DNA of 22,470 nt from Pseudomonadota bacterium (lineage in GTDB: Bacteria; Pseudomonadota; Alphaproteobacteria; Azospirillales; Azospirillaceae): positions 1 to 22,470 of the forward strand of contig JAEYPE010000122.1 in the NCBI GenBank assembly GCA_023411035.1. Direction: 5' to 3'. Made by a program: the position numbers and the translations under genes. Numbering within the stretch: position 1 is the stretch's first letter; the number at the start of each line of letters is the position of its first letter. Under the pieces are notes generated by a model that ran no database searches, had not been told where the DNA came from, and saw nothing but the letters and a program-made list of their open reading frames with translations. This document shows positions 14,957-22,470 of the stretch, in pieces.

Positions 14957-15655
14957 ATGATCACGATCCGTCACCGCGACGAACGGGGGGCCGTCGACAT
15001 GGGCTGGCTGAAGAGCAGGCACAGCTTCTCGTTCGGGCATTACTACGACCCGGCCCATATGGGCTTCCGCGCGCTGCGCGTCATCAACGACGACCGCGTG
15101 ATCCCCGGTGCCGGCTTCCCCACCCACGGACACGCCGACATGGAGATCGTCTCTTACGTGCTGGACGGCGCGCTGGAGCACAAGGACACGCTGGGCACCA
15201 GCTCCGTCATCCGTCCCGGCGAGGTGCAGCGGATGAGCGCCGGGTCCGGCATCCGGCACAGCGAGTACAACGCCTCGAAGACGGACCCGGTGCACTTCCT
15301 CCAGATCTGGATTCTCCCGGACGAGGAGGGGATGATCCCCGGCTATGAGCAGAAAGCCTTCGAGCGGGAGGAGAAGCAGGGGCGCCTGCGCCTCGTCGGC
15401 TCCAGGGACGGTCGCGACGGCAGCGTGACCATCCACCAGGACGTGGACCTCTACGCCACGCTTCTGGACGAAGGCGACAGCGTGACCCACGCGCTGCGTC
15501 CGGGCCGCCACGCCTGGGTGCAGGTCGCCCGTGGTCAGGTCCGGTTGAACGGCACGGTCCTGAAGGAAGGCGACGGCGCGGCGGTGACCGGCGAAAGCGC
15601 GCTGACGCTGGACGGCGTGGCCGGTGCCGAAGTGCTGCTGTTCGATCTGGCCTGA
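14957..15655 (+). CDS. Pirin family bicupin protein (YhhW-like)
   Basis: This 232-aa protein carries the pirin N-terminal cupin with all four metal ligands, H57 and H59 (GFPTHGHADMEI), H101 and E103 (GSGIRHSEYN). Other conserved segments are HSFSFGHYYDPAHMGF and HFLQIWILPDEEG. Bacterial relatives such as YhhW show quercetinase activity; the physiological role is often stress-related and cannot be read here. The start has AGGAGGA at 14944-14950 and is preferred to an in-frame ATG at 14876. It is divergent from the TRIC-like gene. Confidence 0.92.
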   Translation: MITIRHRDERGAVDMGWLKSRHSFSFGHYYDPAHMGFRALRVINDDRVIPGAGFPTHGHADMEIVSYVLDGALEHKDTLGTSSVIRPGEVQRMSAGSGIRHSEYNASKTDPVHFLQIWILPDEEGMIPGYEQKAFEREEKQGRLRLVGSRDGRDGSVTIHQDVDLYATLLDEGDSVTHALRPGRHAWVQVARGQVRLNGTVLKEGDGAAVTGESALTLDGVAGAEVLLFDLA

Positions 15656-15662
15656 GGTGAGG

Positions 15663-15689
15663 AAGGTCCCCGCCTGGCACGGGGGCCTT
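15663..15689. terminator. Hairpin between convergent pirin and hypothetical genes
   Basis: A 10-bp stem with one G-T pair, AAGGTCCCCG at 15663-15672 and CGGGGGCCTT at 15680-15689, encloses a 7-base loop. It lies just past the pirin stop and touches the stop codon of the convergent gene, so it could act in both directions. There is no long U-tract. Confidence 0.6.
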
Positions 15690-16249
15690 CACATCCCCTG
15701 CGGGGCGGCCAGGCGGATGCCGATGCGGCGGGCTTCCAGCATGAAGGCGCGGGTCATCTGCACGAGGTCCGTGCGCCAGTACAACTGCTCCAGCGGGTTG
15801 TCCAGGAAGTCGTCCGGCAGCATGGCGTAGCAGTAGGTTTCCACCGTGCGCCGGTCCGGCTGCCAGGGGTCGGTGCCGTCGCGCCAGCCGATGGTCCATC
15901 CGGCGTGGCCGGCGCCGATGGCCCAGCGATCGAAATGCGGAGCGATGGTGGCGCTGGCGACCGGATCGGCCACCGGCACCTGATAGATCGCCACGAAGCG
16001 GCGGACGTTCAGTTGCAGCCGCATCACCAGCGATTCGTCGAAGGCGTCCACGCGGTAGAGGCAGTCGGACGCCCCCTCCACATGGCTGAAGCGAACCGCG
16101 GCCCGTCTTGCCGCTTCCAGCGCCAGGCCGGATGGGCTGTCGGTGAGCGGCGGAGATTCATAGTCCACGGCGCGCAGCGCCTCCACCATATCCCCGGTAA
16201 GGAAAAGGCGGATGCGCTGCTGCGCCTCGTCGATGGTCAGGCGGGTCAT
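15689..16249 (-). CDS. Hypothetical 186-aa protein
   Basis: I start the protein at 16249 (MTRLTIDEAQQRIRLFLTGD); GAGGAC lies about ten bases upstream. The frame extends to 16444, but that part overlaps the copper-responsive promoter and is not protein-like. Codon use and composition look real. Recognisable stretches such as MRLQLNVRRFVAIYQVP, TVETYCYAMLPDDFLDN and LVQMTRAFMLEARRIGIRL suggest a soluble alpha/beta protein, but I cannot assign a family. No signal peptide or membrane segment is visible. It is convergent with pirin and divergent from the copper locus. Confidence 0.75.
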   Translation of the reverse strand: MTRLTIDEAQQRIRLFLTGDMVEALRAVDYESPPLTDSPSGLALEAARRAAVRFSHVEGASDCLYRVDAFDESLVMRLQLNVRRFVAIYQVPVADPVASATIAPHFDRWAIGAGHAGWTIGWRDGTDPWQPDRRTVETYCYAMLPDDFLDNPLEQLYWRTDLVQMTRAFMLEARRIGIRLAAPQGM

Positions 16250-16399
16250 GGCGTGGCCGGTGTCCTCTGTTCCCTTTGGCTGGAGAACAGGCGGGATGAG
16301 GCTTTGTTCAAGGCTTGCCATCGCCGGACACGCGCAGGCGCAACCGGACCGGTCGGTTCCGGCGCGGCCTTCGCCATGCTTTCCGGCTCGATTTTGCGC

Positions 16400-16430
16400 T
16401 TGACCTTCCAATCGCTGGAAGGTGGAAGCT
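16400..16430 (+). promoter_or_regulatory. CueR-type copper-responsive promoter of the chaperone gene
   Basis: A -35 element TTGACC (16400-16405) is followed after a 19-bp spacer by a weak -10, GAAGCT (16425-16430). The spacer holds a dyad, ACCTTCCA-ATCGC-TGGAAGGT (16403-16423). A 19-bp spacer with this dyad is characteristic of MerR-family activators, here most likely the CueR at 19150. Confidence 0.82.
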
Positions 16431-16464
16431 GGCCCCGTCACCACCCTGTGGGAAGGAGTTCGTC

Positions 16465-16671
16465 ATGGTTGCGTTCAAGGTTCCCGGCATGACCTGCGGC
16501 GGCTGCGCCGCGTCCGTCCGCCGCGCGCTCGGCGCCGTCGCCGGGGTCGAGGATGTGCAGATCGACCTTGCGGCGAAGGATGTCCGCGTCAGCGGTGCGG
16601 CCAGCGCCGACGCTCTGCGGGCCGCGCTGGAAAAGGCCGGCTTCGAGGCCGAGGGGCTTCCGGCCGCGTAA
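16465..16671 (+). CDS. copZ: CopZ-like copper chaperone (heavy-metal-associated domain)
   Basis: This 68-aa protein is a single HMA domain. GMTCGGCAASVRRAL near the N-terminus carries the CxxC copper-binding pair (GMTCGGC at 8-14), with LEKAGFEAE near the end. CopZ delivers Cu(I) to the CopA ATPase in the cytoplasm. The start has GGAAGGA just upstream. It has its own CueR-type promoter and is followed by a second one before copA, so the two genes are separately inducible. Confidence 0.9.
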   Translation: MVAFKVPGMTCGGCAASVRRALGAVAGVEDVQIDLAAKDVRVSGAASADALRAALEKAGFEAEGLPAA

Positions 16672-16686
16672 GGGATTTTGGCGCCC

Positions 16687-16717
16687 TTGACCTTCCAACC
16701 ATTGGAAGCCTTATCTG
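16687..16717 (+). promoter_or_regulatory. CueR-type copper-responsive promoter of copA-cueR
   Basis: TTGACC (16687-16692) and TATCTG (16712-16717) are separated by exactly 19 bp. The spacer contains the dyad CTTCCAA-CCA-TTGGAAG. It is the same operator architecture as at 16400, with a better -10, and lies about 35 bp before the copA start. Confidence 0.85.
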
Positions 16718-16750
16718 AGGGCGCAGGCTGAAGACGAAGAGAGGACGATC

Positions 16751-19149
<2,399 letters not shown>

Positions 19150-19153
<4 letters not shown>

Positions 19154-19584
19154 GCGCCGGCGGCATGACCATCGGGGAGGCGGCGAAGGCGTCCGGCGTC
19201 AACGCCAAGCTGATCCGCTATTACGAATCCATCGGACTGATCCCGGAGGCCGGGCGGACGGCGGCGGGCTACCGCGTCTATTCGGCCAACGACGTGAACG
19301 TCCTGCGCTTCGTCAAGCGGGCGCGCACGCTGGGCTTCAGCATCGAGCGCATCCAGACCCTGGTCGGGCTGTGGCAGGACCGCAGCCGGTCCAGCGCCGA
19401 GGTGAAGCGCGTGGCGCTGGACCATGTGGCGGAACTGGAAGCCAAGATCGCCGAACTGCGCGCCATGAGCGACACGCTGAAGCATCTGGCCCACGCCTGC
19501 CATGGCGACGAGCGGCCGGACTGCCCGATCCTGCGGGATTTGGAGGAGGGTGGGGGACAAGCGCTACCCCAATGCCGCCCTTAA
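19150..19584 (+). CDS. cueR: CueR-type MerR-family copper-responsive regulator
   Basis: This 144-aa regulator has the N-terminal MerR helix-turn-helix (MTIGEAAKASGVNAKLIRYY, then GLIPEAGRTAAGYRVYS), a long dimerisation helix, and a C-terminal metal loop ACHGDERPDCPI. The two cysteines are spaced as in E. coli CueR (C112/C120). The SSAEVKR segment has serine where divalent-metal sensors have cysteine, pointing to a monovalent Cu(I)/Ag(I)/Au(I) sensor. It overlaps copA by 4 bp, and both nearby promoters have matching operators, so it is probably autoregulated through the copA promoter. ATG at 19150 is the coupled start; 19165 is an alternative. Its 3' end overlaps the convergent SDR gene by 21 bp. 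Confidence 0.94.
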
Positions 19585-20541
19585 ACTCGCCTCCAGCGGC
19601 CTGACCGTATAGCCCAACTCCCGCATCGCCTTGCCGCTGTCGAAGCCGCCTCCACCCAGCGCCAGCCGGACGCCGGTGACCGGCGCGGTGGGCGGACGGC
19701 GGGTCACATGGTCGGACAGCCATTCCTCCACCCGCGCCGCCCCCAGCGCCAGGGCCGGCGGCACCGGAAGGCGGCGGACCGGCGGACGTCCGCACAGCCG
19801 GTCGATCCGCTGCGCCAGATCGCCCAGCGCGATGTCCGTGCCACCCAGGATGTAGCGCTCCCCCAGCCGGCCCCGCTCGGCGGCCAGGATCATCCCCTGC
19901 GCCACGTCCCGCACGTCCACGAGATTCAGCACGCAGTCCAGGATCAGCCGCGGGCCGCCGCGCCGGAACATGCGGAGCATGGCGTTGGGCGGGGTGGGAA
20001 GCCGGTCGCCGGGGCCGATGGGAGCGGTGGGGTTGACCACCACCACCGGCAGCCCCCGCGCTGCCGCGGCCAGCGCGTCCTTTTCCGCCCGATATTTGGA
20101 CCGGCAATAGGGACCGGCCAGCGCCTCCAGCCCCGGATCGGCGCTTTCATCCAACCGTCGGGGCATCTGCCGGGGCGGCGGATGGCCGATCATCACGGCC
20201 TCCGTCGAGCAATGGACGAAGCGCCTCAGCCCCGGCGCCCGCGCCGCCGCGTCCAGCAGCACGCCCGTGCCCTGCCGGTTCACCCGATCGAAGACGGTCG
20301 GGTCGCGGTTCCACAGCAGGGCCACGGCGGCAAGGTGATAGACCCGCTCCACGCCGTCGAGCGCACGGGCCACCGCCGCTTCGTCGAGGATGGAACCGCG
20401 CTGGAACTCGACGCCGGGTGGCAGCGGGTCCGGCGGGTCTTGCCGGTCGAGGATGCGCGTCCGCTCTCCCCGCGCCGCCAGCGCCGCCACCAGATGCCCG
20501 CCGATGAAGCCGCTGCCCCCGGTGACGAGCGTCATCCCCAT
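19564..20541 (-). CDS. NAD(P)-dependent epimerase/dehydratase (extended SDR)
   Basis: This 325-aa protein has a Rossmann fold with the N-terminal glycine motif TLVTGGSGFIGGHL. It also has an acidic residue after strand two (RILDRQD), VYHLAAVALLW, the catalytic YxxxK (PYCRSKYRAEKDAL), and a following NPTAPIGPGD segment typical of extended SDRs. It probably acts on a nucleotide sugar or related polyol; the substrate is not readable. It follows the MlaC/HpnM-like gene by 4 bp, so the two are likely one transcript. A hopanoid-associated role (HpnA-like) is possible from that neighbour, but I do not assert it. Confidence 0.85.
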   Translation of the reverse strand: MGMTLVTGGSGFIGGHLVAALAARGERTRILDRQDPPDPLPPGVEFQRGSILDEAAVARALDGVERVYHLAAVALLWNRDPTVFDRVNRQGTGVLLDAAARAPGLRRFVHCSTEAVMIGHPPPRQMPRRLDESADPGLEALAGPYCRSKYRAEKDALAAAARGLPVVVVNPTAPIGPGDRLPTPPNAMLRMFRRGGPRLILDCVLNLVDVRDVAQGMILAAERGRLGERYILGGTDIALGDLAQRIDRLCGRPPVRRLPVPPALALGAARVEEWLSDHVTRRPPTAPVTGVRLALGGGGFDSGKAMRELGYTVRPLEASLRAALG

Positions 20542-20545
20542 AGGA

Positions 20546-21202
20546 TCACGCCCCGCCGAGGATGCGGTCGGCGTTGCTGTTCAGGTCGCGCGTCAGGGCC
20601 GCCAGCCCGCCGCCGCGCAGCGTGCTCTGGAACTCGGACCGCTGGGTGGCGAGCTGGCTGACCGTGCCCTTCGCCAGCACGTCCAGGATGCGCCAGCGGT
20701 CCCCCTCCGGCCGCAGCAGGTAACTGAGCCGAACCGGCGCCTTGCCCGCGCGCACCAGATCGGTGTCCACCAGCAGCATGCCGCGCGGGGCGGGCCGTTC
20801 GCCGGTGATCTCGATGCGCTGGCCATCGTAGCTGTCGAAGCGGTCCACATACTGGGCGGCGCTGCGCCGGGCGAAGGCGTCCAGCGCCTGCTGCTTCTCC
20901 GGCTCCGCCGCCCGGTCGAAATAGGGGGCGGCGGCGACGCGCAGGGCGGCCTCCAGGTCGAAGGTGTCCAGCATCACCGGCAGGAAGCGCTGAAGCCGCT
21001 CCCGCGCCGGCTCGCGGCCCGCCGCACCCCGCATCAGGGCGAGGATCGCGTCGTTCAGCCGGGCCACCGTGGCGCGGGCGCCCGGCGTGGCGCCGGTGGT
21101 GGGCTGTTGAGCCACGGCGGGAACCGGCAGCAGGCCCGCCAGCAGGACGGCCAGCGCAAGCGCGGCGCGCATCCATGTCCGGCGTGAGGAAGAACCTGTC
21201 AT
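20546..21202 (-). CDS. MlaC/HpnM-like periplasmic phospholipid- or hopanoid-associated protein
   Basis: This 218-aa protein starts with a signal peptide (basic SSRRTWMR, hydrophobic AALALAVLLAGLLPVPAVA, cleavage near AVA-QQ). The mature part fits the MlaC/Ttg2D fold: FLPVMLDTFDLEAALRVAA, YVDRFDSYDGQRIEITGE, VRLSYLLRPEGDRWRILDVL and SEFQSTLRGGGLAALTRDL. MlaC proteins shuttle phospholipids across the periplasm; HpnM is the hopanoid-cluster version, and this sequence looks closer to HpnM. No Mla ATPase or hpn genes are in view. I chose 21202 because it yields a clean signal peptide; 21262 and 21172 are alternatives. Confidence 0.82.
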   Translation of the reverse strand: MTGSSSRRTWMRAALALAVLLAGLLPVPAVAQQPTTGATPGARATVARLNDAILALMRGAAGREPARERLQRFLPVMLDTFDLEAALRVAAAPYFDRAAEPEKQQALDAFARRSAAQYVDRFDSYDGQRIEITGERPAPRGMLLVDTDLVRAGKAPVRLSYLLRPEGDRWRILDVLAKGTVSQLATQRSEFQSTLRGGGLAALTRDLNSNADRILGGA

Positions 21203-21346
21203 CGCGGTGCGTCCCGTCCTGTTCCGGCAAGCGTCTTCGGAAAATCTGCCCGTTCGGGGCAAGCGGATTCAACCGTCCGTGTGGGATGTAACAGAGCCCA
21301 GCCCGGTCTATCCTCCTGCGCGGCGGCGTCGAAGGGAGGTGTCCGG

Positions 21347-22470
21347 ATGGATGGACAGGCGAAGCGTGGGGCCGGATGGGCGCCGGTGCCGGACCATCCG
21401 CTTTACGGCTGCGACGCCGTGACGTTGCTGACCGTGCTGGCGCGCAACGGCGGGCCGCGGGGGCGCGGCTGGCCCACGGCGCTGGTCGCGCTGGCCTCGG
21501 CCCTGGCGCGGGCGCCCTTCTCGCTGGCGGAGGCCGGGTGGGTGGCGGCGCGGCGGCGGAAAGGCGCCGGATTGCCGCCGCCGGTCTTCATCCTGGGCCA
21601 TTGGCGCAGCGGCACCACCCATCTCTACAACGTGCTGAGCCGCGACCCGCAATTCGGAATCATCGACCCCTTCGCGGTCGGCCTGCCCTGGGACATGCTG
21701 GGGCTGGGCTCCGTGCTGCGGCCCCTGCTGGCGCGCGCCCTGCCGGAGCGGCGCTACATCGACAACGTGCCGGTGAAGGCCGACAGCCCGCAGGAGGACG
21801 AGATCGCGCTGGCGAACATGTCGCCGATCTCCTTCTACCACGGCCTCTATTTCCCGGAGCGATTCGACGAAAACCTGCGCCGCGGCCTGTATTTCGACGG
21901 CTGCACGGCGGCGGAGCGGGAGGCATGGAAGCGGCGGTTCCTCTATTTCCTGGAGAAGGTTTCGATCGCCCAGGGCGGGCGCTGCATCCTGCTGAAGAAC
22001 CCCGTCTACAGCGCGCGGGTCGCCATGATGCGGGAGATCTGGCCGGATGCGCGCTTCATCCATATCCACCGCGACCCGCGGGCGGTGTTCGTGTCCACGG
22101 TGGGCTTCTACCGGACGCTGCTGGCCCGGCTGGCGCTCCAGCCCCACGGGCACATCGACGTGGAGCGGGTGGTGCTGGACCATTACCCGCGCATCATGCA
22201 GGCGCTGATCGATGACACGGCGGACCTGCCGCCCAACCGCTTCGCCGAGGTGCCCTTCGAACGGTTCGAGGAAGCGCCCTTGGAGGAGGCGGGGCGGCTG
22301 TACCAGGTGGTGGAACTGCCGGGATTCGAGGCGGCGCGTCCAAGGTTCGAGGCGTATCTGGGGGCCGTCCGGAACTATTCGAAGAACCGCCACCGCCTGT
22401 CGGACGAGGGCCGGGAGCGGGTGGACCGCGAATGGGCGCCCTTCGTCGCGCGCTGGGGGGCCGGTGTGGC
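21347..22470 (+). CDS. Sulfotransferase family protein (3' end outside window)
   Basis: The frame is open from ATG 21347 to the window edge (374 codons and continuing). The PAPS-binding P-loop FILGHWRSGTTHLYNVL lies at about 81-97, and the 3'-phosphate binding segment RFIHIHRDPRAVFVSTVGF at about 236-254. Other conserved stretches include QEDEIALANMSP and ILLKNPVYSARV. Such enzymes transfer sulfate from PAPS to sugars, lipids or other acceptors; the acceptor here is unknown. GGGAGG lies eight bases upstream of the start. It is divergent from the HpnM-like gene across about 145 bp that must hold both promoters. Frames on the opposite strand here are shadows. Confidence 0.88.
   Translation, partial: MDGQAKRGAGWAPVPDHPLYGCDAVTLLTVLARNGGPRGRGWPTALVALASALARAPFSLAEAGWVAARRRKGAGLPPPVFILGHWRSGTTHLYNVLSRDPQFGIIDPFAVGLPWDMLGLGSVLRPLLARALPERRYIDNVPVKADSPQEDEIALANMSPISFYHGLYFPERFDENLRRGLYFDGCTAAEREAWKRRFLYFLEKVSIAQGGRCILLKNPVYSARVAMMREIWPDARFIHIHRDPRAVFVSTVGFYRTLLARLALQPHGHIDVERVVLDHYPRIMQALIDDTADLPPNRFAEVPFERFEEAPLEEAGRLYQVVELPGFEAARPRFEAYLGAVRNYSKNRHRLSDEGRERVDREWAPFVARWGAGV

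Noticed and set aside
14120..15511. 463-aa minus-strand frame spanning the TRIC and pirin genes
   Set aside because: It reads through the TRIC gene in another frame and antisense to pirin; no recognisable domain.

Overview
The window is GC-rich DNA that most resembles an alphaproteobacterium, probably Rhodospirillales and possibly Azospirillum. This is an inference from GC content, codon use and the look of the copper, acyl-CoA ligase, pirin and MlaC/HpnM-like proteins; no rRNA or other taxonomic marker is present. It divides at about 10.69 kb into a foreign, mosaic left part and an ordinary chromosome-like (or chromid-like) right part.

Left part (1-10.69 kb). An IS110-superfamily element of the IS1111 type (about 1-1416) has an 11-bp subterminal inverted repeat. 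Next, on the minus strand, is a compact three-gene cassette of lower GC (1561-3570): a small J-domain protein, an HNH nuclease-like protein and a TIR/NDT-like protein. I read it as a candidate, possibly undescribed, anti-phage or anti-plasmid module. After about 300 bp with no convincing gene comes a tightly packed minus-strand mobilization operon (3872-7474): an 87-aa protein, MobC, a relaxase with an LPD7-like domain, a 52-aa small protein, an ArdC antirestriction protein and a 131-aa protein. Upstream of it, 7475-8166 holds a candidate oriT hairpin, 10-bp phased repeats and a 22-bp direct repeat, but no convincing gene. I see no integrase, replication or type IV secretion gene, so this looks like part of a mobilizable plasmid or integrative mobilizable element. 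A 330-bp fragment of an acyl-CoA ligase gene (8167-8496) and the full-length paralogue (10622-12238) lie in the same orientation on either side of a second defence-like gene, a ParB/DUF262-like protein with a C-terminal HNH domain (8635-10212, minus).

Right part (10.69-22.47 kb). This holds housekeeping and metabolic genes: acyl-CoA ligase, TauE/SafE exporter, a LivF-like ABC ATPase, a GNAT protein, a TRIC/UPF0126 membrane protein, a pirin and a hypothetical protein. A textbook copper-efflux locus follows (CopZ-like chaperone, CopA ATPase, CueR), with two CueR-type promoters, one before the chaperone and one before copA; cueR overlaps copA by 4 bp. Last come a minus-strand pair (MlaC/HpnM-like periplasmic protein, then an SDR epimerase) and a divergent sulfotransferase that runs off the window's right edge.

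How it fits together: the mobilization operon moves the element, ArdC would protect incoming DNA from host restriction, and the J-HNH-TIR cassette and the ParB-HNH protein would be defence cargo. The copper genes form a self-regulated Cu(I) efflux circuit in the resident genome.
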